Positions 25,977 through 36,008 are shown, counted from the first letter of the stretch. The stretch is 64,000 nt of DNA from HTCC2207 sp002685195 (GCA_051201675.1 CP179212.1:1984001-2048000); one strand, 5' to 3'. The notes: generated by a model not told the origin, from the letters alone. Translations and numbers: made by a program.

Positions 25977-27893
25977 TTAGTTAGGGAGAGAAAATACCAA
26001 CAGCATGTTGCCTGGCATTTCAGCCCACTTGTCATAACCAGAGGTCACAAACAGCTGACCATTAGCAATGACCGGGCCGTCAGCCTCAATTGAGCCGCCT
26101 TGACCCTTCAGCCCATTGACCGCTGTGAATTCTCTATAGGTATTGTAAGTCCAGAGAGTATCGCCACTGCTGGCATCAAAGGCGCGCAGCCGACCATCCA
26201 TGCCACCGGCAAATACCAAACCAGGACTACTGCTCACTGCGGCAGAAATACCCTGAAAACAGTCAAACTTGATGTCTTCAGGACACAGAGATGGAAGGAC
26301 ATTACGCCACAAAAATTCCCCTGTCTCTGGATCCAGCGCATGTACTCCAGGGTAGGGATCGCCTTGGTTATAGCGATTCTTAGTGGGAAGGTCAGACACC
26401 CCCACATAAAGGCGCTCACCATCGCTACTCATACCCCAGTGCACGCCACCCATAGTGCCACCACTACCTACTCTTTGACGCCAGACTATTTTGCCCTGCT
26501 GATCTGGATCCATAGCATAGGTGAGTCCAGATTTTTGCCCCACTAACAAGAGATCTCGGTTAGATTTTGAGGTCACCAAAATTACTGAGGCGCCAATATC
26601 ATAATCTGGTCCATCTTCCTCAGGACAGTTGATCATTGTGAAGCCACAGGCACCATTCCAGGCATCGTTGGCGGTCACCTGAGATACCCATTGCACCTTA
26701 CCTGTTGTGGTGTCCATGGCAATTACCGAATCACTGGTTCCTGTGGCTGGCGACGAGTAGTTTTGTCCGGTGGTGGCATAGATAAGATTGCGCTTGGTGT
26801 CCAACGTAGGGCCAGACCAGATAGGCGCTCCCGAGGGGCCAAAGCGATCTACACCAACGGCATTTTTACCCAGGCGCTCAGGTTTATCTGTAGTGTAGGT
26901 ACGCCAGGCAATACTGCCGTCCTCCAAGTTGAGCGCAACCAAGGCACCGCGGAAGGTACAGCAGGCATAGTTTGACTGAGCCGCAGGCACAACCTCCGAT
27001 GATGACAGGGGCACATAGACTCTTTTACTATCAGCAGTCACCGAGCCAGTAACGCTCGCTAGAGGATGGCTGTGCACCTTGGTTTTCCAAAGGAACGCTC
27101 CGGTCTTTGCGTTTAGCGCATAGGCATTGGCCTTGTAGTCACCAAACAATAGCCTGGCTTCCCCAGCAGCCTGATTACTCGCATCGCCCTGTAGTTTAAT
27201 AGCGCCGCGAACCTCATTCTCAGCCTGAAAGGTCCAACGAATGCAGCCAGTCTGTGTATCCAAGGCGTACACAGTCCCATCCTGACTCCCAATGTAAGTC
27301 ATACTTTCTGTAACGGTAGGCTGGGATCTCACCCTAGTGGAATTGGGGAAGGCGAAGGCCCATTTCAGTTCAAGGTCTTTAACGGTCTGTTTATTTAATT
27401 TGGTTTCATTTGCTTGAAAGCGCTGGCTATTGAGCTCGCCACCCCAACCTGTCCATTGGGCACTTGCTGAGGATTTGGTTTTAGCCATAGAGCCTGCAGC
27501 GCAGAAGGCATCAGACAAATCAGCTGTTTTTCGTGATGCCATTTTCCCGGTTATATAATAAGCCACCTGCTGCATCTCGCTAGCCGAAAGAGACAGTCCG
27601 GTGGTGCTCATCACACCACTGGTAAGCGATTTGATAATACGTTCGGGCTGATATAGCTTTAGAGCTGCCATTTGCGGTGCCTTAGGCATAGCACCGGCAT
27701 GGCAGCTGACACATCTAGCCTGATATAACTGCTTACCAAGGACATAGTCTGCATCAATAGCCTCAATTGCAGAGTTCTCCTCGGCCACCGAGGTCGCACA
27801 GAGGATCGCAACTGAAACCCCGATCAGAAATTTAACCAAATTGGTATTTGGAAGAATATTTGAAGTAGCGTAACTGTGTTTGGGTGTGATCAT
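25977..27893 (-). CDS. Cytochrome c / PQQ-dependent dehydrogenase (quinohaemoprotein type)
   Basis: 638 residues, exported by an N-terminal signal (LIGVSVAILCATSVAEE). A short cytochrome c domain comes first, with heme motif CVSCH at residues 61-65. The PQQ beta-propeller follows, with repeated W-docking motifs such as YALDTQTGCIRWTF and ALNAKTGAFLWKT. A YACCTF vicinal cysteine pair resembles the PQQ-contacting disulfide of quinoprotein alcohol dehydrogenases. Heme-first order is like polyvinyl-alcohol-dehydrogenase-type enzymes. It oxidises an alcohol in the periplasm and passes electrons to heme. The substrate is unknown. No PQQ synthesis genes are in the window. Confidence 0.9.
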   Translation of the reverse strand: MITPKHSYATSNILPNTNLVKFLIGVSVAILCATSVAEENSAIEAIDADYVLGKQLYQARCVSCHAGAMPKAPQMAALKLYQPERIIKSLTSGVMSTTGLSLSASEMQQVAYYITGKMASRKTADLSDAFCAAGSMAKTKSSASAQWTGWGGELNSQRFQANETKLNKQTVKDLELKWAFAFPNSTRVRSQPTVTESMTYIGSQDGTVYALDTQTGCIRWTFQAENEVRGAIKLQGDASNQAAGEARLLFGDYKANAYALNAKTGAFLWKTKVHSHPLASVTGSVTADSKRVYVPLSSSEVVPAAQSNYACCTFRGALVALNLEDGSIAWRTYTTDKPERLGKNAVGVDRFGPSGAPIWSGPTLDTKRNLIYATTGQNYSSPATGTSDSVIAMDTTTGKVQWVSQVTANDAWNGACGFTMINCPEEDGPDYDIGASVILVTSKSNRDLLLVGQKSGLTYAMDPDQQGKIVWRQRVGSGGTMGGVHWGMSSDGERLYVGVSDLPTKNRYNQGDPYPGVHALDPETGEFLWRNVLPSLCPEDIKFDCFQGISAAVSSSPGLVFAGGMDGRLRAFDASSGDTLWTYNTYREFTAVNGLKGQGGSIEADGPVIANGQLFVTSGYDKWAEMPGNMLLVFSLPN

Positions 27894-28413
27894 CTTTATA
27901 CTCGTTTATCAGATGTTAACCTAACTTGATGCATTTTTCGGAGTTACTCCTAAATCGCTTAAAAACCACCCTTGAGGGGACATAGGCGAGCGCTAGATCG
28001 AGCATAAAAAGTTCATATTAGCCAAGTTACAGGCCAATCCTTTTTACCTTCGGACTCACAACTGTCAATACTTCTACTTAACCTAGGGTAGCAAAACGCC
28101 TATCCTTTAGCATTTATTACGTATTTAGTCAGTAAAGCAGTTTCAACGGCTGCATCTATCATTACAATATACTTAATTTACAATATAATTCAATTTTACC
28201 CGCATAATTTAGTTATATATACAAAATTTAGGCAAAAAATGGCCTAAAATCTTTGCATCTGCTGTATTCGCAGTTATTATTCAAATAGTTAATAAGCAGC
28301 TGTTTGTAGCCGCTGGGCACATTTTAAAGCAGGTCAATTGCTAGCTGTCGATAGAAACTACCTAATCGGCCTTAGTTAAAGGGCCTATAACCAAGATCCA
28401 AAGGAGTTGTTTA
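27894..28413. other. Divergent control region, PQQ dehydrogenase / SDR
   Basis: 520 bp of AT-rich DNA between divergent genes. It has an inverted repeat at 28227-28248 and AAGGAG ahead of the SDR start. No further element is supported. Confidence 0.5.
28227..28248. promoter_or_regulatory. Inverted repeat TTTAGGC-N8-GCCTAAA
   Basis: Perfect 7-bp arms separated by 8 bases, 165 bases before the SDR start. It may be an operator for divergent expression. It has no T-run, so it is unlikely to be a terminator. Confidence 0.35.
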
Positions 28414-29172
28414 ATGTTTAATTTAGAAGGTCATGTAGCACTGGTCACAGGTGGAAATGGGGGAATTGGCCTGGCCTATGCCCGGGGACTTGTGAAGTCA
28501 GGCGCTGCCGTTGCTATCTGGGGTCGCAATACAGAAAAAAACCAGACCGCGGTTGATGAGCTTAGGAGCCTGGGCGGCAATGTGAATGCTTTTGTCTGCG
28601 ACGTGACCGATGAGGCTATGGTCAAGCAAATTTTTGCTGACACTCTCGATCATTTTGGCAAAGTAGACTCCTGCTTTGCCAACGCCGGTGGTGGAGGCGA
28701 ACCGGGGAGGCTACATGAAACAGATAGTGCAAACTGGAATCGAGTCATGGATATGAACGTCACCAGCGTAGTGCACACTTTTCGTCCAGTTATCGCCCAC
28801 TTAATAGAGCGCGAAGCGACAGGTAAGTTACTGGTAACTTCCTCAATCGCCGCGCTGATGGGTATGGGCTTCCAAGCGTCCTACTCAACCACCAAGGCTG
28901 CGGTGGTGGGTTTGATCCGCGCACTGGCTGTGGAATTGGGCGCTAATGGCATTACCGCCAATGCAATTTTACCCGGCTATATTGAATCAGATCTTACGGC
29001 AGCCGCACCCAAGGGGTTTAAAGAGGGGTCTAAAAGGCGTGTGGCTGGTGGCCGTCTAGGCACCAGCGAGGATATGGAAGGTATTGCAGTCTTTTTGGCG
29101 TCCCGTCATAGTAACTATATGACAGGCCAAACAATCGCTATAGACGGTGGACACAGCGTCTTTCCCCTATGA
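28414..29172 (+). CDS. Short-chain dehydrogenase/reductase (SDR)
   Basis: 252 residues, classical SDR. The cofactor motif TGGNGGIGLA is near the N-terminus, NAGG follows, the catalytic Ser lies in TSSIAA and Tyr/Lys in YSTTK. The C-terminal IDGG block is also typical. It interconverts a carbonyl and a hydroxyl group with NAD(P)(H) in the cytosol. A good AAGGAG site precedes the ATG. Its stop overlaps the next gene's start in an ATGA, so the pair is translationally coupled. Confidence 0.93.
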   Translation: MFNLEGHVALVTGGNGGIGLAYARGLVKSGAAVAIWGRNTEKNQTAVDELRSLGGNVNAFVCDVTDEAMVKQIFADTLDHFGKVDSCFANAGGGGEPGRLHETDSANWNRVMDMNVTSVVHTFRPVIAHLIEREATGKLLVTSSIAALMGMGFQASYSTTKAAVVGLIRALAVELGANGITANAILPGYIESDLTAAAPKGFKEGSKRRVAGGRLGTSEDMEGIAVFLASRHSNYMTGQTIAIDGGHSVFPL

Positions 29173-30170
29173 CAGGTTCTCGCGTTATTGGCGCCATGCT
29201 ACTCTTACTCTGGTCAGTGTCGCTGACGGCCGAGATGATTTCAACCCAAAGCCCATCAGTGCAATTTATCAACCAGCATAACAGCGATCCGGCGCTACAG
29301 TTTTCTGACCACAGCATTGATGTTGATGGTCAGCGACTACACTATGTCAGCGCCGGCACCGGTAAACTGATTCTGTTCTATCACGGCTTTCCCTCCTACT
29401 GGTACATGTGGAAAAATCAGCTGTTGGACTTAGCCGCGGACTATCGGGTAGTGGCAGTGGACGGTCTGGGCGCCAATCTATCGGCTAAACCCAATGAGCT
29501 AGCGCCCTATCATGTTAGCGCCTTGTCACGACAGCTCAAGGCATTGGTCGAAGCACTGGCAGGCGATGAAGGCTTTGTGCTTGTGGGTCATGACTGGGGC
29601 GGCGCCCTAGCCTGGTCATATGCCCAACAGTATCCTCAGGGTCTGGATAAGTTAGTGGTATTAAATGCACCACCTACCAATTTGTTTCTTGAATTACTCC
29701 GCTCCAATCCAGATCAACGCAAGGCATCCACTTATATTGCTCGTTTAAAGGACGCTGCTCAGAACCAAACTGTAGATCAGAAATATGCCGACCGAATGGC
29801 AGGTTTTGCCTATGGCAGCATGGTCAATCGCGGCCTAATCTCAGCGTCAGAGGGTGAACTATACAAAACCGCGCTGACTCGGCCCGGGGCTGTAGTGGGC
29901 GGCATCAAATGGTATCAGGCTAATATCCCTGAGCTAGACAACATTACAGATGATGATTTCTGGCCTTCGACCAAGGCCAGCACAGAGGTAGAGAGCATGC
30001 TGATTTGGGGCGAGGACGACACTACCTTCGTCCCCGCCTTTATAGACCAACTACCCAACTATGCAAAAGATCTACGGATCGAAGTCCTACCGGGTGTGAG
30101 GCATTGGCCTCCGCTGGAGGCTCCGGATAAGGTTAATCGCCTGATAAGAGAATTTGTTGAGGCGCCTTGA
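29169..30170 (+). CDS. Exported alpha/beta hydrolase with Asp nucleophile (epoxide hydrolase / haloalkane dehalogenase type)
   Basis: 333 residues. A signal peptide (GAMLLLLWSVSLTAE) opens the protein. The nucleophile elbow is VGHDWGG, so the nucleophile is Asp, as in epoxide hydrolases and haloalkane dehalogenases. The oxyanion motif appears as FYHGFPSYWYMW (HGFP) and the catalytic His is in VRHWPPLEAP. The HGFP motif favours epoxide hydrolase over dehalogenase. It is coupled by ATGA overlap to a cytosolic SDR although this product should be periplasmic, an unusual split of compartments. Confidence 0.87.
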   Translation: MTGSRVIGAMLLLLWSVSLTAEMISTQSPSVQFINQHNSDPALQFSDHSIDVDGQRLHYVSAGTGKLILFYHGFPSYWYMWKNQLLDLAADYRVVAVDGLGANLSAKPNELAPYHVSALSRQLKALVEALAGDEGFVLVGHDWGGALAWSYAQQYPQGLDKLVVLNAPPTNLFLELLRSNPDQRKASTYIARLKDAAQNQTVDQKYADRMAGFAYGSMVNRGLISASEGELYKTALTRPGAVVGGIKWYQANIPELDNITDDDFWPSTKASTEVESMLIWGEDDTTFVPAFIDQLPNYAKDLRIEVLPGVRHWPPLEAPDKVNRLIREFVEAP

Positions 30171-30277
30171 GGACCTCATGGGCATTAATATAGGACTGTG
30201 ATTGATGGATAACCATCGGGATAGACCGGAAACGAGCAACTTAACTTTGTCGCATAAGCGGCTGATGGGGTGGAAGA

Positions 30278-32239
30278 ATGGCCAATACCAGTAAGGGGTC
30301 GCAGGCTTCCGTTGACAGCAAAGTTGCAAGCGGCACAACCGTCGCCGACGATCTTGACTTTGGTCGCGTTGTGCAGATTTTTTTACGTACCTGGCCTTTC
30401 ATCAAGCCGCTGACCCGTCACCTAATCATCTTTGTTCTGTGCTCAGCGCTGGTTTTTATTGTGACTACCTTTCTTGGCTTCGTCATCACCGGGCTGGTGA
30501 ATAGTGGCATCATCGGTGGTCAGCCACTTGGGGTTCTGCATGCCCGTATTTATGGTCTCGATCCAGCGGTGTTTGTCGAGGTGGAGGAACTATCCGCGAG
30601 CGCTCGGCGGCAGCTACCCCAACTCGCAATATGGTCCATGATTCCCATGGTCGGATTGGTACTTATCGGTGGTATGCTCCTTTACCAGTATAGCGTCTGG
30701 ATTTTTCAGAGCATAAATCAGTTGATGCGTGTGCGCCTCATCGATCAGCTGCAGATGCAATCCCTAGCATTCCACAGCCAGACGCAAACGGGCGACGCGA
30801 TCTACCGGATCTACCAAGACAGCGCCATGGTGACATCGATCATCCGATCGATTTTCCTGGATCCATTAATGTTCCTGGGGCGCTACCTATTTGGCCTTGC
30901 GGTGGTGTCCGCATTCAACCCCTTGCTATCACTGATACTAGGCATCACATTAGTCCCCGTGCTGTTCCTTGGACGCTATTTCTCATCACCGCTAAGGGTT
31001 GCCTTCCGACGTGCCCGAGAACGCAACAGCCAACTGACATCCTGGATACAGGAGAGCATGGTCGGCATCCGCGTCATTAAGGCCACTGGAAACGAAAGCC
31101 AGCGTGAATCTCGATTCAAACAGATGTCCGAAGATGCCTTTGCCGCGGCGTTTGAAGCCAGAGTCTTGCTCACAGTATTGGGTATCCTAGCATTCGTAGT
31201 CGCGGGTCTAGCGGTTATTACGACCCAATCAATCACCGCGCTCTACGCCAATGCGGAAGCGTCCACCTACGCACGGGATCTACTCCTCGGTTTCGGCTTT
31301 GCCGTATGGAACCTTGGTTCGTTCACTGCGGCGTCGACCCGCATCAACGACAGCGTGGGCTCGCTGGAATCGCTTATCACGATCTGGGGACGCGCCCAAG
31401 ACATGGCTGTTGGACTCTACCGCGTATTCGAGATCCTTGATCTCGAACCGGAAATAATGGATGCCCCCAATGCCAGCGACCTCGACGATATCGGGGACGG
31501 CGTGACCTTTCAAAATGTAACGTTCGGCTACGACCGAATGCGCCCCGTCCTATCCAACGTCAACTTTACGTCGCCTACGGGTCAGATCACAGCAATTGTT
31601 GGTCCCACGGGCACAGGTAAGTCGACCTTAATGTCCCTGTTGCTTCGGCTTGCCGATCCCCAAACCGGCGCCATTACAGTGGGTGGCAAGGCAGTCAATA
31701 ACGTCACGGTTGCATCACTGCGCCGTCAGGTTTCAATTGCCACGCAAGAGAACATCTTATTTACCGCTTCTGTGCTAGAAAATATTCGCTACGCAGTACC
31801 GGAAGCCGATCGGGACGCCGTGATCGCCGCCGCTCGAATCGCATGTGCTGATGAATTCATCGACCAGTTGTCACAGGGCTATGACACCCCACTCGGTGAA
31901 CGCGCTACCAAGCTGTCGACCGGTCAGCGTCAGCGCATTGTTATCGCTCGAGCATTGGTCAAGGACTCGCCCATACTAATACTGGACGAGCCCACGGCTG
32001 CCCTCGATGCAGAGACCGAATTGCGGGTGATGGACAATCTGCGTCAATGGGGTGCATCCCGCTGCGTGTTTTTGATCACTCATCGGTTGTCGACCATCCG
32101 CCAGGCACACAACGTGCTGTACCTGCACGACGGCCATGTTGCAGCCTTTGGACCGCACGATCAGTTACTCCAAGACAACAACACCTATCGGTCATTTGTC
32201 GAAGCTGAAGCCGGGATACCAATGGAGAAAAAGCCTTGA
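30278..32239 (+). CDS. ABC exporter half-transporter, first subunit
   Basis: 653 residues: a membrane domain of about six helices (residues ~45-360) and a C-terminal nucleotide-binding domain. Walker A is GPTGTGKST, the signature LSTGQRQR, Walker B ILILDEPTAALD with the catalytic Glu, and the H-loop THRLST. It pairs with the next gene, which overlaps its stop by four bases, as a heterodimeric type IV exporter. Exported substrates of such pairs include lipids, drugs and peptides; none is indicated here. The two genes look richer in G+C than their neighbours and have no partner periplasmic adaptor nearby. Confidence 0.92.
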   Translation: MANTSKGSQASVDSKVASGTTVADDLDFGRVVQIFLRTWPFIKPLTRHLIIFVLCSALVFIVTTFLGFVITGLVNSGIIGGQPLGVLHARIYGLDPAVFVEVEELSASARRQLPQLAIWSMIPMVGLVLIGGMLLYQYSVWIFQSINQLMRVRLIDQLQMQSLAFHSQTQTGDAIYRIYQDSAMVTSIIRSIFLDPLMFLGRYLFGLAVVSAFNPLLSLILGITLVPVLFLGRYFSSPLRVAFRRARERNSQLTSWIQESMVGIRVIKATGNESQRESRFKQMSEDAFAAAFEARVLLTVLGILAFVVAGLAVITTQSITALYANAEASTYARDLLLGFGFAVWNLGSFTAASTRINDSVGSLESLITIWGRAQDMAVGLYRVFEILDLEPEIMDAPNASDLDDIGDGVTFQNVTFGYDRMRPVLSNVNFTSPTGQITAIVGPTGTGKSTLMSLLLRLADPQTGAITVGGKAVNNVTVASLRRQVSIATQENILFTASVLENIRYAVPEADRDAVIAAARIACADEFIDQLSQGYDTPLGERATKLSTGQRQRIVIARALVKDSPILILDEPTAALDAETELRVMDNLRQWGASRCVFLITHRLSTIRQAHNVLYLHDGHVAAFGPHDQLLQDNNTYRSFVEAEAGIPMEKKP

Positions 32240-34200
32240 GTGATAAAGAAAATATGAGCGCAGAACCAATCAGCACCCGCGAGACGCTGAACCTTGTCGC
32301 CCGCTCCCTACGTTTTGTCTGGCCTTACTGGCCACAGATCTTGATTCAACTGATCCTCAGCTTCATCGGCATTGCGATGATCCTACTCCTGCCCTGGCCA
32401 CTAAAAATCCTCATAGATTACGTGATTATGGGGCTGCCGGTCGGTTACTCACCCACCCCCTTTCCGCCCTATATTCAACCCTTTGTCGACCTACTGCACG
32501 GCATGACCCCGTTGGAAATTGTCTGGGTGGTCATCGCCGTAAGCTGCTTTGGTATCGTCCTGATTGGCTCATTTGGGAACGGTAGCTCTCGTGATACCGC
32601 TGATGGCAACCTGGCGCAGGGACTTGATACTGCCACTCAGAGTGAAAATCGGGCGAACGAGGCTAGCAACCGGGTGAGTGGCCTGCTCGGTCTGTTTGAA
32701 TACCGTTTCCAACTGAAGACTACCCACCGCTTTAATCACCGGTTACGCAGTTTGGTATTCCAGCGCCTGTTGGCCTTACCTATGAACCGATTCAGTGACG
32801 AAAGTGTGGGGGATGCCGTGTATCGCGTGATGTATGACACGCCAGCCATCTCCAAAGTTTGTTACGACATATTGGTTGTGCCGCTAAGCAATATCTTCCT
32901 CATCGCAGTTGTTATCTGGACCATGCAATACAGCTATGCATCCGTACCATCGCTGATACTGTTGGCTTGGCTCGCCGTACCCATGCTACTGATATCCTCA
33001 CTTTTGATGACCGGTGCTACCCGCCGCAGGTCGCTGGCGAGTCGCAAAGCCGGTGCCAATACGACCGCAACCGCCGAAGAGGGGTTGGGTAATATACGCG
33101 CCGTGCAGAGCCTCGGAGCGAACGACCGGCAGCGCGATGAGTTCAAGCGCGATAGCAATGAGTCGTTCAGCCGATACCGGTCGTTTGTGTGGATGAACGT
33201 GATCTTAGTCGGCCTGCAAGCCGCGATCGCCTGCGGCCTAATTTTGTACGTGTTCTTCGACATCGCCGAGGCCATCATTGACGGTCGTATGTCACCGGGG
33301 GATGCAGGTCCTCTGTATGTCTTCTTTGGGCAGTTGCTACTCAGTACTTTGGCTCTTGGCGCACTGTGGTTCAAACTGCAAGACAATCTCGTCGGCATGC
33401 GTCGGGTGTTCCAGATCATTGATCAGCAAGCAGACCATGAACGCCATGGTAATAAGACACTGGAAACTGTGCGTGAAGGACTGAAGATTGATCAGGTCAG
33501 CTACACCTATCCAGATGGAACGCCTGTACTTGATAGTGTTTCCCTGGATGCCCGAGTGGGCGAGATGATAGCTTTGGTTGGCACGACCGGTTCAGGCAAG
33601 ACGACGCTGTCTTATCTCATCCCCGCATTTATACAGCCCACCTCGGGGCGTGTGTTACTCGATGGCATCGACACTCGCCAGCTGTCAGTCGACAATCTAC
33701 GCGACCTCGTCAGCTTCGTTTTTCAAGAACCGGCGATATTTAACGATACAGTGGCGAACAACATCCGCCTAGGTAACTCAGGCGCCAGCGATGCAGACCT
33801 TACCTCTGCCGCAGCAAGCGCAGGTGCGCTGTCGTTCATCCGCGACCTTCCAGAGGGTTTCGACACGCTTCTAGGGCGTAACGGCGACACCCTATCTGTC
33901 GGGCAAAAACAGCGTCTGGCAATTGCCCGAGGATTGGTTAGCCAGTCGCCGGTGCTGGTGCTTGATGAACCCACCGCAGCACTGGACCCAGAAACAGAAA
34001 ATGCCTTGGTGCAAGCCTTACAGGTGGAGCGCGAAAAGCGCATCCTGATTGTGATCGCCCATCGCCTTAGCACCATCCGCATGGCCGATCGGATCTGTGT
34101 GGTCGATGACGGCCGGATTGTCGAATCCGGGCGTCATGAAGAACTAATGCAGAACCCGAGCGGCGCCTACCGACGATTTGTCGAACTTCAGTTGGGTTAG
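32236..34200 (+). CDS. ABC exporter half-transporter, second subunit
   Basis: 654 residues with an N-terminal membrane domain and C-terminal ATPase. Walker A GTTGSGKTT, signature LSVGQKQR, Walker B LVLDEPTAALD and H-loop AHRLST are intact, so both ATP sites of the pair look competent. A hydrophilic insertion at about residues 113-155 (Ser, Asn, Asp, Ala rich) between the early helices is unusual for the family. The TTG start at 32236 has GGAG eight bases upstream and overlaps the previous stop. ATG at 32254 is the alternative. It is convergent with the 2OG oxygenase, 18 bp away. Confidence 0.9.
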   Translation: MSDKENMSAEPISTRETLNLVARSLRFVWPYWPQILIQLILSFIGIAMILLLPWPLKILIDYVIMGLPVGYSPTPFPPYIQPFVDLLHGMTPLEIVWVVIAVSCFGIVLIGSFGNGSSRDTADGNLAQGLDTATQSENRANEASNRVSGLLGLFEYRFQLKTTHRFNHRLRSLVFQRLLALPMNRFSDESVGDAVYRVMYDTPAISKVCYDILVVPLSNIFLIAVVIWTMQYSYASVPSLILLAWLAVPMLLISSLLMTGATRRRSLASRKAGANTTATAEEGLGNIRAVQSLGANDRQRDEFKRDSNESFSRYRSFVWMNVILVGLQAAIACGLILYVFFDIAEAIIDGRMSPGDAGPLYVFFGQLLLSTLALGALWFKLQDNLVGMRRVFQIIDQQADHERHGNKTLETVREGLKIDQVSYTYPDGTPVLDSVSLDARVGEMIALVGTTGSGKTTLSYLIPAFIQPTSGRVLLDGIDTRQLSVDNLRDLVSFVFQEPAIFNDTVANNIRLGNSGASDADLTSAAASAGALSFIRDLPEGFDTLLGRNGDTLSVGQKQRLAIARGLVSQSPVLVLDEPTAALDPETENALVQALQVEREKRILIVIAHRLSTIRMADRICVVDDGRIVESGRHEELMQNPSGAYRRFVELQLG

Positions 34201-34218
34201 ATCACCTTTAATACGTCA

Positions 34219-35445
34219 CTAAGAACCACTCAACTTTTCTTGAAACCGATCGCCGCGTTCCGCTGCCAATTTAAAAGCAGCCTCTGTTTCGGCCACCTCT
34301 TCCTGCTGCTGTGCAGCTCTCAATGCTGCAAACTCTTTTTCCCACCAACGGCCTGTTAATTTGGGATAGGTTCTCATGAGATTAGCAGCCGCATTAGCCC
34401 CACGATTACGACCCGCATTGTAACCCACGTCGTCATTAGTTGAAGCGCCAGACTTACCAAACGGTATCAGGTCCCCCTGCATCGTTGGCAGCAGAAAGTA
34501 AGGCATCGATATACGTGTATCCCCATCAGGAATCATGGTGGTATTCACTCGGTGGACAGTGGCCGAGTAACGTCCTTCGCTAAGATGCATCAGGGATCCT
34601 CCAGTATTGACTACCACAGAGCCCGGCACTACCGGCACATTGTAGTCTCCCTCTGCCGTGCGACAGGTCACAGGAGCGTTCATCCACTGCCCTTCACCGG
34701 CGACCACCTGGAGCCCAGGTCGGTCATTGATTAACAAGGCCACAAAGGGAGGTCCGTCAATATGCGCACCTGTAACCGCGCTCGAAAATTTAGCATACTC
34801 ATCACGAATCAGATCACGCTTATCCGCTAGGATGGCGTCCATGCTGAAGTTGTGGTTCAAGCTCGCAAAAAGGTAGGGTTCGTCGAGATTAAAATATTGT
34901 CGGAATTCGGCTGGATCCTCGCCGAGCGACTCAACGATCAGCTCGCCCAGTTGCAATGTCAAACGATGATAGGCCGAGTTGAGTTCGTTCAGCGTTGACT
35001 TGAAGCCTGGCAACCTCTCTGAGTCTGGCCACGTATTAGGCCCTCGAAAAAATCGTTCGTGGATAGGCTGAGACTCGTCGTCGTGAGCACAGAGTGGCGC
35101 CTCATCAAATCCGTACTGAAAGCTTTCAATCACTTGGGCACGGCCAGAATCTGGCGGCCTCGGTGAAGAATAACCTCGAACATAAGGACTATTTTCAATG
35201 GATGATGCTTGCTTAAAGTCCATGGGTGAATCAAAAAACTTCCTTACTTCGGTAAACGCTCGCTGCTGGAACTCGTCCTCAAAGCCGGGCGCATTGGTTA
35301 GGATTAGAAATCCACATTCTTCAAGCGCATAACGAAGATCTTTAAAAAACTTATCCCGGTTGCGTTCAAGATCAAGCCAATCAACTGATGGTATCTCGTT
35401 CAGCGAATCGGGACCGTGGTTGGTATTGTTAGGTTTATCGGACAT
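34219..35445 (-). CDS. 2-oxoglutarate/Fe(II) oxygenase, isopenicillin-N-synthase family
   Basis: 408 residues. The N-terminal DIOX_N-like part has IPSVDWLDLERN. The catalytic jelly roll carries HxD in GAHIDGPP, the distal His in TVHRVN, and the RxS 2-oxoglutarate anchor in RYSATVHR. The substrate is unknown; family members hydroxylate, desaturate or cyclise small molecules. It is longer than the usual ~330 residues because of a Glu/Ala-rich helical C-terminus. It stands alone on the minus strand next to a decayed region. Confidence 0.88.
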   Translation of the reverse strand: MSDKPNNTNHGPDSLNEIPSVDWLDLERNRDKFFKDLRYALEECGFLILTNAPGFEDEFQQRAFTEVRKFFDSPMDFKQASSIENSPYVRGYSSPRPPDSGRAQVIESFQYGFDEAPLCAHDDESQPIHERFFRGPNTWPDSERLPGFKSTLNELNSAYHRLTLQLGELIVESLGEDPAEFRQYFNLDEPYLFASLNHNFSMDAILADKRDLIRDEYAKFSSAVTGAHIDGPPFVALLINDRPGLQVVAGEGQWMNAPVTCRTAEGDYNVPVVPGSVVVNTGGSLMHLSEGRYSATVHRVNTTMIPDGDTRISMPYFLLPTMQGDLIPFGKSGASTNDDVGYNAGRNRGANAAANLMRTYPKLTGRWWEKEFAALRAAQQQEEVAETEAAFKLAAERGDRFQEKLSGS

Positions 35446-36008
35446 AATAATCTTGTTCTCAACTATTTGTGATTGTTAAAAAGAGTAATGGGGTCAGTGT
35501 TCTCTGTTTCTGGTCTATTTCGTGTCTTTATCAGGGAACTTTTAAACTTTTCTACCTGCGTCAGGTAAACAGATATCTTCTATCGCGAAGCGTCACGAAA
35601 TTGTTCAATCGATCAAAGGGGTAATACAATCGGTAGACGTGCTAACTTTTTAGCCTAGCCTACCCTTTACCCTTTACTTCTAATTGATACCTTCAACCTT
35701 TTTGCTTTAACTCAGATATCACCTGCTCATCGGTCAGCTGATAAGGCAGACATTCAAAAACACCAAGACTGACTAGCTCATTCTGCTCCACAGAGACCAA
35801 TCCACTTTGCGTATCAAACAAGGACAATGGCAGCAAATCATGACTGTCGTTATCAAGGCGAGGTAACCCATGTTCATGAGTTACATACTCTAACCGGCCA
35901 CCGAATCAGAACGTACAAAAGAGAGTATACAAGCTACTCTTTATTATAGATACCCTACAATAGCGCCCTTCATCTAAACGCTCCGCTACAGTATTTCCCC
36001 CAGCGTCT
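35446..36008. other. Degraded intergenic DNA
   Basis: About 560 bp. It contains the unidentified gene fragment at 35693-35905, and nothing else recognisable. It is continuous with the GH2 remnant and looks like a decaying locus. Confidence 0.5.
35693..35905 (-). pseudogene. Unidentified gene fragment (C-terminal remnant)
   Basis: An open stretch of about 70 codons with protein-like composition (for example PRLDNDSHDLLPLSLFDTQS and PYQLTDEQVISELKQKG) ends at a TGA at 35693. It is bounded upstream by an in-frame stop at 35906-35908 and has no start codon or ribosome binding site. It looks like the tail of a lost gene. I do not recognise the family. Confidence 0.4.
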
